Shown: positions 7,197-15,028, counted from the first letter of the stretch. The stretch is 23,786 nucleotides of DNA from an uncultured Lachnospiraceae bacterium (GCA_934376945.1 CAKRPI010000024.1:1-23786); one strand, 5' to 3'. The notes: generated by a model not told the origin, from the letters alone. Numbers and translations: made by a program.

Positions 7197-8393
7197 ATGA
7201 TGTATCGATTTTGGAAAAAAACAGCGAAATATCTGACCGGCATCCTGTGTGCCGGATTACTTGCAGGTATGCTGCCTGGCTGCAGTGTCGTAAAACGGGT
7301 ACAGTACCAGTGGGCAGACGGAGGAGAGGAACACTGGGAGGAAGCGGCGATTGATGCCGGACTGCAGACGCAGGTGGAGGAGTATTATTATGATCATCTG
7401 CCGGAGGAGCTTCATGAGGCGTACCGTGAAATTTATGTGCATATCATGAAGAATGAAGATGAGGGAAGCTTCCTGTCAGCGATTGGCGTGGATGATTTCT
7501 GGCGTGCATATTATGCGGTGCTTTCGGATCATCCGGAAATTTTCTGGATTGGAACAAGTGCGCAGGTGGAGGAATCCGGACTGTCACATTCAGTCGTATC
7601 GTATTCCTTGGAAACGACGGTGGCATTGGAGGATCGGGCTTCAATGAAGGCGGAGCTGGAAGCAGCTGCGGATGCATGTATCAGTCAGATCTGGTCGGAG
7701 GCTTCGGATTATGAAAAAATCAAGTATGTCTATGAATATCTCATTAATACGGTAGATTATGACGCAAATGGAACCGATACGCAGAATATTCAAAGCGCAT
7801 TGCTTTACAGAAAATCTGTGTGCGCCGGATACTCAAAGGCATTTCAGTATATTCTGCATCGCCTCGGGCTATTCTGTACTTATATTACAGGAACAATCAC
7901 AGATGGGGGCGATCATGGATGGAATATGGTGCGCATCGGCGATGATTATTATTATGTGGATGTGACCTGGGGAGATCCGGTATTCGTCAATAAAATTGAC
8001 GGGGAAGGGACAGATACAGTAATTAATTACAATTATCTGTGCTGTACACAGACGGAGCTGTTTCGGACGCATGTGCCCTCTGATTCTGTGGAGTTGCCGG
8101 AATGTACGGCAGATAATTATAACTATTACAAGCTGAACGGCTTCTATTATGAGACGTTTGACTATAATACGATTTATAATGCACTGATGAATTCTGTGTG
8201 GAATGGGGAAGCCAGTATCGTAATGAAATTCGGCAGCAGTGAGGCATATGAGAGCGCAAAATACGAGCTGTTTGAAAATGGTATGCTCAATGATGCGGGG
8301 CAGTATCTGATGAAAATGAATGGAGTTACAAGCTGGAATTACCGGTATCATACGGAAAACGAATTTTATTTGATTACGATTTACTGGAAATAA
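7197..8393 (+). CDS. Transglutaminase-like domain lipoprotein
   Basis: Predicted lipid-anchored surface protein of 398 residues. The N-terminus has a basic start, a hydrophobic stretch and a lipobox LPGC with Cys29 as the lipidation site. The transglutaminase/protease-like core carries the expected triad: Cys209 in KSVCAGYSKAF, His240 in DHGWNMVRI and Asp255 in YYYVDVTWGDP. Such domains in clostridial surface proteins act as cysteine peptidases or cross-linkers, often on wall or matrix polypeptides; the true reaction is not known. The C-terminal 120 residues are Tyr/Asn-rich and of no family I recognise. ATG codons at 7197 and 7200 are adjacent; AAGGA lies just upstream. It is its own unit, ended by a hairpin at 8472-8517. 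Confidence 0.88.
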   Translation: MMYRFWKKTAKYLTGILCAGLLAGMLPGCSVVKRVQYQWADGGEEHWEEAAIDAGLQTQVEEYYYDHLPEELHEAYREIYVHIMKNEDEGSFLSAIGVDDFWRAYYAVLSDHPEIFWIGTSAQVEESGLSHSVVSYSLETTVALEDRASMKAELEAAADACISQIWSEASDYEKIKYVYEYLINTVDYDANGTDTQNIQSALLYRKSVCAGYSKAFQYILHRLGLFCTYITGTITDGGDHGWNMVRIGDDYYYVDVTWGDPVFVNKIDGEGTDTVINYNYLCCTQTELFRTHVPSDSVELPECTADNYNYYKLNGFYYETFDYNTIYNALMNSVWNGEASIVMKFGSSEAYESAKYELFENGMLNDAGQYLMKMNGVTSWNYRYHTENEFYLITIYWK

Positions 8394-8471
8394 TGTAGGA
8401 CAGCCCGGTGAGACAGGATTTCTGATCAGATTTGCAGGTCTGGAAAAGAGAGTTTGGATCAGTGAAAAAAG

Positions 8472-8517
8472 AAAACAGAGAATTTTTGTAAAATTTTTTG
8501 CAAGGTTCTCTGTTTTT
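8472..8517 (+). terminator. Intrinsic terminator after transglutaminase lipoprotein gene
   Basis: Perfect 11-bp stem AAAACAGAGAA (8472-8482) / TTCTCTGTTTT (8506-8516) with extra pairing near the loop (TTG/CAA) and a terminal T run. Confidence 0.78.
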
Positions 8518-8577
8518 GTGTGTATAAGTATATGATGGTACAACAGGAAAGAAAAAATTCCGGGGAAGGAGGAAACG

Positions 8578-9138
8578 GTGGATCACGATATTATAGAATT
8601 TCTTGCGGCAAAGGATGAACGGGCTGTTTCACTGATGGCACAGCGGTATGAGAAGCTGATTCGATACATTGCGGTGACAATTTTAGGGGATCGGAGTGAA
8701 GCAGTGGAAGAATGTATCAATGATGTCTATATGAAGATCTGGATGAAAGGACATCTGTATGATTTTGAAAAAGCTTCTTTTAAAACGTATCTGAAGGCAG
8801 TGACGCGGAATGCAGCGCTGAATCATCTGCGAAAGCTGAAAAAGCTGGAGGAGCTGGAAGGAATGGATGAATCGGATACGATTCAGTCAGACTATATCGA
8901 TTACAGGCAGAATGTAGAGCAGCAGATGATTTTCCGGGAGGAAGTGCAGGCGCTGAACAGGATTCTGCATGAACTGAAGAAAAAAGATAAGGAACTGGTG
9001 CTTCGCCGTTTTTATTATCTTCAGAGTACAAAGCAGATTGCGGAGTCAATGGAAATGACGGAGAATGCGGTGGACAGCAAGCTGTCGCGTCTGCGGAAAA
9101 AAATCACGAAGCGTTACAGAAAAGAGGTGGGAAGATGA
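8578..9138 (+). CDS. RNA polymerase sigma factor, ECF-type sigma-70 family
   Basis: A 186-residue two-domain sigma factor. Region 2 spans about residues 15-85 (AVEECINDVYMKIW, then FKTYLKAVTRNAALNHLRK contacting the -10 element) and region 4 about 125-180 (ELVLRRFYYLQSTKQIAESM, then TENAVDSKLSRLRKK). It starts with GTG; the strong AAGGAGGA ribosome site 4-5 nt upstream decides this. Its stop overlaps the next start (ATGA), so the downstream membrane protein is probably made in step with it, the usual layout of a sigma/anti-sigma pair. Target promoters cannot be read here. It lies directly before the fatty-acid operon but is separated from it by about 240 nt containing hairpins. Confidence 0.9.
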   Translation: MDHDIIEFLAAKDERAVSLMAQRYEKLIRYIAVTILGDRSEAVEECINDVYMKIWMKGHLYDFEKASFKTYLKAVTRNAALNHLRKLKKLEELEGMDESDTIQSDYIDYRQNVEQQMIFREEVQALNRILHELKKKDKELVLRRFYYLQSTKQIAESMEMTENAVDSKLSRLRKKITKRYRKEVGR

Positions 9139-9407
9139 ATCTGTGGAATGAAAACCGGCTGATCGATGTGATGAGTTATATTGAGCCGGAGATTTTGGAG
9201 GAAGGTTTTCCGGAATGTGATCTGGAGAATGGAACGGCTCTGATGGTGCCGAAACAGAGGCAGCTTGGAAAACATGCGGCACTGGTGGCAGGAGTAACGG
9301 CAGGATCACTTGCACTGACAGGAGTAGCGATTCTGGTTTGCAGAAAGCATGATTGGCTGAGACGAATCCATCAGGTGGCCGGCAGCCGGAGAGTACATGC
9401 GGCATAG
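9135..9407 (+). CDS. Small single-pass membrane protein, putative anti-sigma partner
   Basis: A 90-residue protein that I do not recognise as a named family. Residues 1-45 are polar and acidic and could bind the sigma factor; residues about 47-69 form one hydrophobic membrane segment (HAALVAGVTAGSLALTGVAI); the short tail is strongly basic (RKHDWLRR). The start codon overlaps the sigma stop by 4 nt, with a GGTGGGAAG ribosome site inside the sigma gene. Size is much below that of typical anti-sigma factors with an outer sensor domain, so it would have to sense through the membrane segment itself or through another protein. Role inferred from position only. Confidence 0.7.
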   Translation: MNLWNENRLIDVMSYIEPEILEEGFPECDLENGTALMVPKQRQLGKHAALVAGVTAGSLALTGVAILVCRKHDWLRRIHQVAGSRRVHAA

Positions 9408-9466
9408 TCCGAGGGTTTAAACGAGTCATGCAAGCCCCCCTGCAGGGGTGCGAGGAACAATAAGCA

Positions 9467-9519
9467 GCTGCCAAGTTATGAGCAGGCAGCGAAGCGGATT
9501 GCGGATGTCTGTTTTGACA
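9467..9519 (+). repeat. Dispersed hairpin repeat, copy 2
   Basis: Two adjacent stem-loops. The first is GCTGCC (9467-9472) / GGCAGC (9485-9490). The second is AAGCGGA (9492-9498) / TCTGTTT (9508-9514) with two G-U pairs around the loop TTGCGGATG. A competing perfect hairpin, GTCTGT/ACAGAC at 9507-9522, overlaps the 3' arm. It shares the GCGAAGCGGATTGC core with copies at 1845 and 22570 and lies between the anti-sigma gene and the acpP promoter. Confidence 0.72.
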
Positions 9520-9550
9520 GACTGCAAAAGACAGGGCAGGGACAATGTGG

Positions 9551-9586
9551 TTCGCCTTGAAACACAGGCGGATTTGGGGTTTTTTA
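9551..9586 (+). terminator. Possible terminator ahead of the fatty-acid operon
   Basis: TTCGCCT (9551-9557) pairs with AGGCGGA (9566-9572, one G-U) and a T run follows at 9580-9585. The 7-nt gap between stem and T run makes it atypical. A separate 12-nt palindrome CCCCTGCAGGGG lies upstream near 9437. Confidence 0.35.
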
Positions 9587-9587
9587 C

Positions 9588-9621
9588 GCTTTTTTAAAGC
9601 AACGTATCATATGTGTATAAT
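9588..9621 (+). promoter_or_regulatory. Promoter of the fab/acc operon with overlapping palindrome
   Basis: A perfect -10 TATAAT (9616-9621) lies 17 nt after TTTAAA (9593-9598, four of six matches to TTGACA). The -35 is inside an inverted repeat, GCTTT (9588-9592) and AAAGC (9596-9600), which could be an operator. The start codon of acpP is 30 nt downstream of the -10. Confidence 0.6.
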
Positions 9622-9650
9622 ATTATATTGTTTATATGGAGGAAAAAGAA

Positions 9651-9881
9651 ATGTTAGAGAAATTAATCGAGATCGTAGCAGAGCAGCTTCATGTAGAGGA
9701 GTCAGAGGTAAAGCCGGAAACAGATTTTAAGGCGGATTTAAGAGCGGATTCACTGGATCTGTTTGAGTTGGTGATGGCGCTGGAAGAGGAATATGATGTG
9801 GAGATTCCGACAGAGGATCTGGAAAAACTGACGACGGTGCAGGCGGTCATCGAGTATCTGAAACAGAAAGGAATTGAGTAA
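9651..9881 (+). CDS. acpP: Acyl carrier protein
   Basis: Acidic 76-residue carrier on whose phosphopantetheine arm acyl chains are built. The attachment Ser34 is in the [10 protein letters not shown] motif, and the four-helix pattern and length are standard. The start at 9651 is fixed by GGAGG at 9638-9642; an in-frame ATG at 9636 overlaps that site and is not used. It is the first gene of the operon, preceded by a good promoter, and its stop is 2 nt before fabK. No fabH lies before it, although fabH often occupies that place in related bacteria. Confidence 0.96.
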   Translation: MLEKLIEIVAEQLHVEESEVKPETDFKADLRADSLDLFELVMALEEEYDVEIPTEDLEKLTTVQAVIEYLKQKGIE

Positions 9882-9883
9882 GA

Positions 9884-10816
9884 ATGAAAAAGACAGAGAT
9901 CTGTGACCTGTTTGGAATTGAATATCCGGTGATCCAGGGCGGAATGGCATGGGTGGCAGAGCACAATCTGGCGGCGGCAGTTTCAAATGCCGGAGGACTT
10001 GGAATCATTGCGGCGGCAAATGCTCCGTGTGAATATGTGCGCGATGAAATCCGAAAGACACGGGAGATGACAGATCGTCCGTTCGGTGTAAATATTATGC
10101 TGCTCAGTCCGCATGCAGAAGCAGTAGCACGGGTAGTGGCAGAAGAGAAGGTGCCGGTAGTAACGACCGGCGCAGGCAATCCTGGAATTTATATGAAGCA
10201 GTGGAAAGAAGCAGGGATTCGGGTGGTTCCGGTGGTCGCTTCAGTCGCACTTGCAAAGCTGATGCAGCGCGCAGGTGCAGATGCGGTAGTAGCAGAAGGC
10301 TGTGAATCCGGTGGTCATATTGGGGAAAGTACGACAATGACTCTGGTACCGCAGGTTGTGGATGCGGTTTCAATTCCGGTGATTGCAGCAGGCGGAATTG
10401 CGGATGGACGCGGATTTGCGGCAGCAAGAATGCTTGGGGCGCAGGCCGTTCAGATTGGAACACGGTTTGTGGTATCAAAGGAGTGCATCGTGCATCCGCG
10501 TTATAAGCAGCAGATCTTAAGGGCAAAGGATATTGATTCTGTTGTGACGGGGCGTTCCGGCGGTCATCCGGTGCGCGCACTGCGCAATAAAATGACACGG
10601 GAATATCTGCGAAGAGAGCAGAATGGCTATAGCTTTGAGGAACTGGAGTCCTTGACTGTCGGTGCGCTGCGTAAGGCAGTAGTGGACGGAGATGTGGATT
10701 ACGGAACCTTAATGGCCGGTCAGATCGCAGGTATGATAGAAGAAGAAAGCACCTGCAGAGAGATTATTGAAGGAATCATGACGGAAGCAGAGCACCTGCT
10801 GAATCAGACGTGGTAA
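9884..10816 (+). CDS. fabK: Enoyl-[acyl-carrier-protein] reductase II, FMN-dependent
   Basis: Reduces trans-2-enoyl-ACP to acyl-ACP in the last step of each elongation cycle, using FMN and NAD(P)H. The 310-residue protein has the nitronate monooxygenase/FabK TIM-barrel pattern: YPVIQGGMAW near the start, NIMLLSP, AEGCESGGHIG with the conserved His145 (family catalytic His), IPVIAAGGIADGRG and AVQIGTRFVVSKE for phosphate and flavin binding. FabK enzymes are unrelated to FabI and insensitive to triclosan. The start lies 2 nt after acpP; an AAGGAATTGAG stretch inside the end of acpP may serve as ribosome site. The last codons and stop are included in a 32-nt tandem duplication. Confidence 0.95.
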   Translation: MKKTEICDLFGIEYPVIQGGMAWVAEHNLAAAVSNAGGLGIIAAANAPCEYVRDEIRKTREMTDRPFGVNIMLLSPHAEAVARVVAEEKVPVVTTGAGNPGIYMKQWKEAGIRVVPVVASVALAKLMQRAGADAVVAEGCESGGHIGESTTMTLVPQVVDAVSIPVIAAGGIADGRGFAAARMLGAQAVQIGTRFVVSKECIVHPRYKQQILRAKDIDSVVTGRSGGHPVRALRNKMTREYLRREQNGYSFEELESLTVGALRKAVVDGDVDYGTLMAGQIAGMIEEESTCREIIEGIMTEAEHLLNQTW

Positions 10817-10872
10817 ACAGAAAAGCTGAGCTGAATCGGACGTGGTAAACAGAAAAGCTAGGCTGAATCGGG
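10799..10872 (+). repeat. 32-nt tandem duplication across the fabK stop codon
   Basis: Unit 1 (10799-10830) holds the last five fabK codons, its stop and 14 nt beyond. Unit 2 (10831-10862) repeats it with only about three differences, and a third partial copy starts at 10863 (CTGAATCGGGCAGG). The second copy carries the sequence of the fabK tail and stop after the real end of the gene, so it is a duplication, not coding sequence. Confidence 0.9.
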
Positions 10873-10908
10873 CAGGGAATTTTCTGAAAAATGACAGGAG
10901 AAATGAAA

Positions 10909-11847
10909 ATGGGTAAGACAGCGTTTATTTTCCCAGGACAGGGAGCACAGTACGTAGGAATGGCAAAAGGATTTTATAAGCAGTTTCCAAGCTGTCGTGC
11001 AGTGTTTGAACGGGCTTCAAAGGCCGCCGGGTTTTCTATGGAGGAGATCTGCTTTGAAGAAAACGATAAAATCCATGAGACAAAATATACACAGCCGGCG
11101 CTTCTGACGGCGAGCTGTGCAATCCTTGAAGCAGTGAAGGAAACGGGAATTCATGCGGATTACGTAGCGGGGCTGAGTCTAGGGGAATACTGTGCGCTGA
11201 CGGCTGCCGGAACGCTGTCACTGGAGGATGCCGTTCAGATCGTATGCCGACGCGGTGTCTATATGGAAGAAGAGGTCCCATCAGGAAAAGGGGCAATGGC
11301 TGCGGTGATCGGAAAAAAACCGATTCCGGTGGAAGAAATCTGTGAAAAGACAGAAGGAATTGTCGGAGTGGCGAATTATAATTATCCGGGACAGAAGGTG
11401 ATTACCGGTGAGGCCGGGGCGGTAGAAGAGGCCGGCAAGCAGATGCTGGCAGCAGGGGCTTCGCGGGTTGTGCCGCTCCAGGTGAGTGGTCCGTTTCATT
11501 CTCCGCTGCTTGCAGGGGCTGGAGAAAAGCTGAGAAATCTGCTGGAAGACTATGAGGTTCGCAGGCCGCAGGCTGCATTTGTTTCCAATGTAACCGCAGA
11601 GGAGGAAGATGATCCGGACGAGTTAAAGGAGCTGCTCGGACGGCAGGTGTGTTCGCCGGTGCGCTGGCAGCAGAGTATGGAATATATGATCCAAAATGGA
11701 GTGGATACGTTTATTGAGATCGGACCGGGGCATACGCTCAGTGGTTTTGCAAAAAAAATTGACCGGTCACTGCAGATTTACAATGTGGAGACAGAGGAAG
11801 ATCTGGAAGCAGTAAACAGATTGGTAGAATCAGGAAAGAAGTCATAA
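10909..11847 (+). CDS. fabD: Malonyl-CoA:ACP transacylase
   Basis: Moves the malonyl group from malonyl-CoA to ACP, supplying the two-carbon donor for elongation. The 312-residue protein begins KTAFIFPGQGAQYVGM, has the nucleophile Ser91 in GLSLGEY, a catalytic His197 in SGPFHSPL and the conserved C-terminal FIEIGPGHTLSGF. Three in-frame ATGs (10891, 10903, 10909) compete; AGGAG at 10896-10900 is best spaced for 10909, and the family usually starts right before K-T-A-F-I-F. The gene follows fabK after the duplicated spacer and ends in a 12-nt tandem repeat that contains its own stop. Confidence 0.95.
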   Translation: MGKTAFIFPGQGAQYVGMAKGFYKQFPSCRAVFERASKAAGFSMEEICFEENDKIHETKYTQPALLTASCAILEAVKETGIHADYVAGLSLGEYCALTAAGTLSLEDAVQIVCRRGVYMEEEVPSGKGAMAAVIGKKPIPVEEICEKTEGIVGVANYNYPGQKVITGEAGAVEEAGKQMLAAGASRVVPLQVSGPFHSPLLAGAGEKLRNLLEDYEVRRPQAAFVSNVTAEEEDDPDELKELLGRQVCSPVRWQQSMEYMIQNGVDTFIEIGPGHTLSGFAKKIDRSLQIYNVETEEDLEAVNRLVESGKKS

Positions 11848-11886
11848 AAGAAGTCATAAAAGAAGTCATAAAAGAAGTCATAAAAA
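11839..11886 (+). repeat. 12-nt tandem repeat (x4) across the fabD stop codon
   Basis: AAGTCATAAAAG occurs three times exactly (11839-11874) and once with one change (11875-11886). The first unit contains the last two fabD codons and the TAA. In frame each unit reads K-S-stop-K, so extra copies lie after the first stop and provide repeated stop codons. Confidence 0.95.
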
Positions 11887-11913
11887 GGTTGGATATAAAG
11901 CAGGAGGAATACG

Positions 11914-12654
11914 ATGCTGAGTGGGAAAGTTGCACTGGTAACAGGCGGCGGGCGTGGAATCGGACGGGCAATTGCACTTACACTTGCCGGTTACGGCGCG
12001 GATGTGGCGGTAAATTACAGCGGATCAAAAGAGGCGGCGGAGCAGACAGTAAGCGAAATCCGTGCGCTTGGCAGACGGGCGGCTGCGATTCGGGCAGATG
12101 TTTCAAAGGAAGAAGCGTGCCAGGAATTGCTTGCCTGTGTGCAGCAGGAGCTTGGAACCGTGGATATTCTGGTCAATAATGCAGGGATAACGAGAGACGG
12201 ATTGGCAGTCAGAATGACGGAACAGGAATTTGATGAAGTAATTGATACAAATCTGAAGGGTGCATTTTTCTGTATGAAGCTGGCCGGAAAACAGATGATG
12301 AAGAAGCGCAGTGGCAGGATTATTAATATATCTTCGATTTCCGGTGTGAGAGGAAATGCAGGACAGATTAATTACTGCGCGGCAAAAGCAGGACTGATCG
12401 GAATGACGAAGTGTCTGGCAAAGGAGCTGGCCGGAAGAAATGTTACCGTGAATGCGATTGCACCGGGGTATATAGATACGGATATGACATCGGTTCTTCC
12501 GGAGAAGGTGAAAGAGGCGGTGATGGCGCAGATCCCGCTCGGACGGATGGGAAGACCGGAGGATATTGCGCAGGCAGCGGCATTTCTGGCTTCTGAGCAT
12601 GCCTGCTATATTACCGGACAGGTGCTTTCGGTAGACGGCGGCATGGGAATATAA
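11914..12654 (+). CDS. fabG: 3-oxoacyl-[acyl-carrier-protein] reductase
   Basis: NADPH-dependent reductase of 3-ketoacyl-ACP, of the short-chain dehydrogenase family. The 246-residue protein has the cofactor motif TGGGRGIGRAI (10-20), LVNNAGITRD and the full catalytic tetrad Asn113, Ser141, Tyr154 and Lys158 (NYCAAKAG). It ends with SVDGGMG, standard for FabG. A strong AGGAGG site precedes the ATG. Placed between fabD and fabF as in many Firmicutes; only 30 nt separate its stop from the fabF start. Confidence 0.96.
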   Translation: MLSGKVALVTGGGRGIGRAIALTLAGYGADVAVNYSGSKEAAEQTVSEIRALGRRAAAIRADVSKEEACQELLACVQQELGTVDILVNNAGITRDGLAVRMTEQEFDEVIDTNLKGAFFCMKLAGKQMMKKRSGRIINISSISGVRGNAGQINYCAAKAGLIGMTKCLAKELAGRNVTVNAIAPGYIDTDMTSVLPEKVKEAVMAQIPLGRMGRPEDIAQAAAFLASEHACYITGQVLSVDGGMGI

Positions 12655-12684
12655 GAGATGGATATGGTACGAGGAAATAGCGGA

Positions 12685-13917
12685 ATGAAAAGAGTAGTGG
12701 TGACAGGAACCGGAGTAATTTCTCCAATCGGAAATACGACAGAGGAATTCTGGGAAAATCTGAAAAAGAAAACAGTCGGAATCGGACGGATTGACCGTTT
12801 TGATACGGAAAAATATAAAACGAAGCTGGCGGCACAGGTAAAGGATTTTGATCCGCTTGCAACAATGGACTTTAAAGAAGCAAAGAGAATGGAGCTTTTC
12901 AGTCAATACGCGGTAGCGGCAAGTGCGCAGGCAATCGAGCAATCCGGACTTACGCTTGAAATGGAAGACCGGACACGAATCGGTGTCTCGGTAGGCTGCG
13001 GGATCGGAAGTATGCCGATTATGGAAAAATCGTATGAGAAACTGGAGGCAAAAGGTCCGGGGCGCATTCCGCCGCTGATGATCCCGCTGATGATCTCAAA
13101 TATGGCTGCAGGAAATGTGGCGATCCATTTCGGGCTGAAAGGAAAGTGTATCAATGTTGTGACGGCCTGTGCGACCGGAACACATTCCATCGGGGAGGCT
13201 GTTCGGGCAATCCAGTGCGGCGATGCGGACGTGATGGTGGCGGGCGGCACAGAGGCGGCGATCTGTCCGCTTGGAATCGGCGGTTTTGGAGCACTGACGG
13301 CATTGAGCACATCGGAAGATCCACTGGCGGCATCCCTGCCGTTTGATAAGCGAAGAGGTGGCTTTGTCATGGGAGAAGGAGCAGGCGTGGTAGTCCTGGA
13401 ATCGTATGAGCATGCTCAGGCACGCGGAGCACAGATCCTTGCCGAGGTTGGCGGATATGGCGCAACGTGTGATGCGTACCACATTACGTCTCCGTGTGAG
13501 GATGGAGAAGGAGCAGCACGCGCCATGCAGCTGGCTATGCAGGAGGCAGGACTGACAGAGCATGAGGTGCAGTATATCAATGCACACGGAACAGGAACGC
13601 ATCACAATGATCTTTTTGAAACGCGTGCGATCAAAAAAGCCTTTGGTGAGGCTGCCTATCAGCTGAATGTTAATTCTACAAAATCGATGACCGGGCATAT
13701 GCTTGGAGCGGCCGGAGCGGTGGAATTTATTGTATGTGTAAAAACGGTACAGGAGAATTATATCCATGCGACAGCAGGATTTGAAGAAGCAGAAGAGGAA
13801 ATGGATCTGAATTATACAAAAGAGGCAGTGTCACGGGAAGTGACTGCAGCGATCAGTAATTCTCTTGGGTTTGGAGGACATAACGGAAGCCTGCTGGTCA
13901 AGAAGTTTATCGGGTGA
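12685..13917 (+). CDS. fabF: 3-oxoacyl-[acyl-carrier-protein] synthase II
   Basis: Condensing enzyme that extends acyl-ACP with malonyl-ACP. The 410-residue protein carries the KAS II Cys-His-His triad: Cys162 in VVTACATGTHS, His301 in NAHGTGTHHND and His338 in TGHMLGAAG; GFGGHNGSL near the end is also conserved. The ATG at 12685 has AGGA at a 9-nt distance and gives the usual M-K-R-V-V-V-T-G start. An in-frame ATG at 12658 would add nine residues and abut fabG. No initiating synthase (FabH, with Cys-His-Asn) is found in the window. Confidence 0.96.
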   Translation: MKRVVVTGTGVISPIGNTTEEFWENLKKKTVGIGRIDRFDTEKYKTKLAAQVKDFDPLATMDFKEAKRMELFSQYAVAASAQAIEQSGLTLEMEDRTRIGVSVGCGIGSMPIMEKSYEKLEAKGPGRIPPLMIPLMISNMAAGNVAIHFGLKGKCINVVTACATGTHSIGEAVRAIQCGDADVMVAGGTEAAICPLGIGGFGALTALSTSEDPLAASLPFDKRRGGFVMGEGAGVVVLESYEHAQARGAQILAEVGGYGATCDAYHITSPCEDGEGAARAMQLAMQEAGLTEHEVQYINAHGTGTHHNDLFETRAIKKAFGEAAYQLNVNSTKSMTGHMLGAAGAVEFIVCVKTVQENYIHATAGFEEAEEEMDLNYTKEAVSREVTAAISNSLGFGGHNGSLLVKKFIG

Positions 13918-13972
13918 GATACTTAGAGCACGTTTGGCAGAGACACAATAGAAAATCAGGAGTATAAGCGAT

Positions 13973-14563
13973 ATGAATTTTCAACTGGAAGAAATTCTTA
14001 CAGTAATAGACCGTGTGAAGGAGGCAGATCTGGCACTGTTTGAATATCAGGATGCGGATGCGCGCATTAAGATTCAGGGGAAACAGGAAACAGGCGGAAT
14101 TCCGGCAGAAGAATGGACGCAGGGCAGCAGAAACGGCAAAATTTCGGAAGAAGAGTGGACGCAGGGCAGCAGAAACGGCAGGATTTCGGAAGAAGAGCCG
14201 TCGCAGAGCAGCAAAGGCGCAAGAATGCCGGAAGAAGAGCTGCCGCAGGGCAGCAAAGGCGCAAGAATTTCGGAGGAAAGAACACAGGCCGGAGAAGCAA
14301 AGGAGAAGGCTGCAGGAATCTATACGCAGGAGAGTCCGATGGTTGGCACGTTTTATACAGCGCCGTCTGTGGACGCAGAGCCGTTCGTAAAGGTGGGCGA
14401 TGTCGTAAAGGAAGGTCAGACAATCGGGATTGTGGAAGCAATGAAGCTGATGAACGAAGTAAATGCAGGCTGTAGTGGGATCGTAGAAGCAATTGTAGCC
14501 GAGAATGAGCAGATGGTGGAATATGGCCAGCCGCTGATCAAAATTCGCCGGGAACAGGAGTAG
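13973..14563 (+). CDS. accB: Biotin carboxyl carrier protein of acetyl-CoA carboxylase
   Basis: Carries biotin between the carboxylase (AccC) and the transferase (AccD/AccA) subunits. At 196 residues it is longer than many family members. The N-terminal 40 residues are the usual helical part. Residues 42-97 form a linker of four tandem 14-residue units (pattern R-I-S-E-E-E-x-x-Q-G-S-R-N-G) in place of the usual Ala/Pro-rich linker. The biotinyl domain runs from about 118 to 193, with ESPMVGTFY and the biotin Lys158 in EAMKLMNEV. The gene lies 55 nt after fabF and 7 nt before fabZ. The linker repeats suggest recent slippage expansion. Confidence 0.95.
   Translation: MNFQLEEILTVIDRVKEADLALFEYQDADARIKIQGKQETGGIPAEEWTQGSRNGKISEEEWTQGSRNGRISEEEPSQSSKGARMPEEELPQGSKGARISEERTQAGEAKEKAAGIYTQESPMVGTFYTAPSVDAEPFVKVGDVVKEGQTIGIVEAMKLMNEVNAGCSGIVEAIVAENEQMVEYGQPLIKIRREQE
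14096..14296 (+). repeat. 42-nt in-frame tandem repeat in the accB linker
   Basis: Four full 42-nt units (14096-14263) and a decayed fifth (to about 14296). Units 1-2 share GGACGCAGGGCAGCAGAAAC and units 3-4 share GCAGCAAAGGCGCAAGAAT, which suggests two successive duplications. The frame is kept throughout. Confidence 0.92.
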
Positions 14564-14570
14564 GAACAAA

Positions 14571-14996
14571 ATGAGATTGAATACAAAAGAAATCATGGAA
14601 ATTTTGCCGCATCGTGCGCCGTTTCTTCTGATTGACCGTATTGATGAGCTGGAGCCGGGAAAACGTGCAGTGGGATGTAAGGCTGTAACGTATAACGAGC
14701 CGTTTTTTGCAGGACATTTTCCGCAGGAGCCGGTAATGCCGGGTGTACTGATCTGTGAAGCGCTTGCCCAGACGGGTGCGGTAGCCCTTTTATCTAGTGA
14801 GGAGTATAAAGGGAAGCTGGCATTTTTTGGCGGGATCAATAAGGCAAGATTTCGCAAAAAGGCAGTGCCGGGAGATGTTCTGCGTATGGAGGTTGAGCTG
14901 ATCAAATGCAAAGGACCAGTAGGTGTGGCGAAAGCGACGGCATATATAGACGGTGAGCTCTGCACGGAGGCAGAGCTGACATTTGTGATACAGTAA
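14571..14996 (+). CDS. fabZ: 3-hydroxyacyl-[acyl-carrier-protein] dehydratase
   Basis: Removes water from 3-hydroxyacyl-ACP to give the enoyl-ACP for FabK. The 141-residue hot-dog protein shows [12 protein letters not shown], the catalytic His49 in [13 protein letters not shown] and Glu63 in ICEALAQ, then [12 protein letters not shown]. Length is typical. The start is 7 nt after accB, so translation is probably coupled. As the only dehydratase of the operon it would serve all chain lengths; whether unsaturated fatty acids are also made through it cannot be told. Confidence 0.96.
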   Translation: MRLNTKEIMEILPHRAPFLLIDRIDELEPGKRAVGCKAVTYNEPFFAGHFPQEPVMPGVLICEALAQTGAVALLSSEEYKGKLAFFGGINKARFRKKAVPGDVLRMEVELIKCKGPVGVAKATAYIDGELCTEAELTFVIQ

Positions 14997-15028
14997 AAGG
15001 CAGGAATACAGGATCGCTACGGAGATCA

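Noticed and set aside
9435..9450. CCCCTGCAGGGG palindrome considered as an operator or terminator
   Set aside because: Too short a loop for a hairpin terminator, no T run and no second copy in the window; noted only as sequence.
14096..14263. Regular repeats in accB considered as a CRISPR array
   Set aside because: Units are directly adjacent without spacers, keep the reading frame and lie within a conserved gene; no cas genes are nearby.
13907..14965. Long - strand ORF of about 350 codons opposite accB and fabZ
   Set aside because: It mirrors the accB repeats and the codon bias of the real + strand genes, which have clear domains; no ribosome site or recognisable protein.
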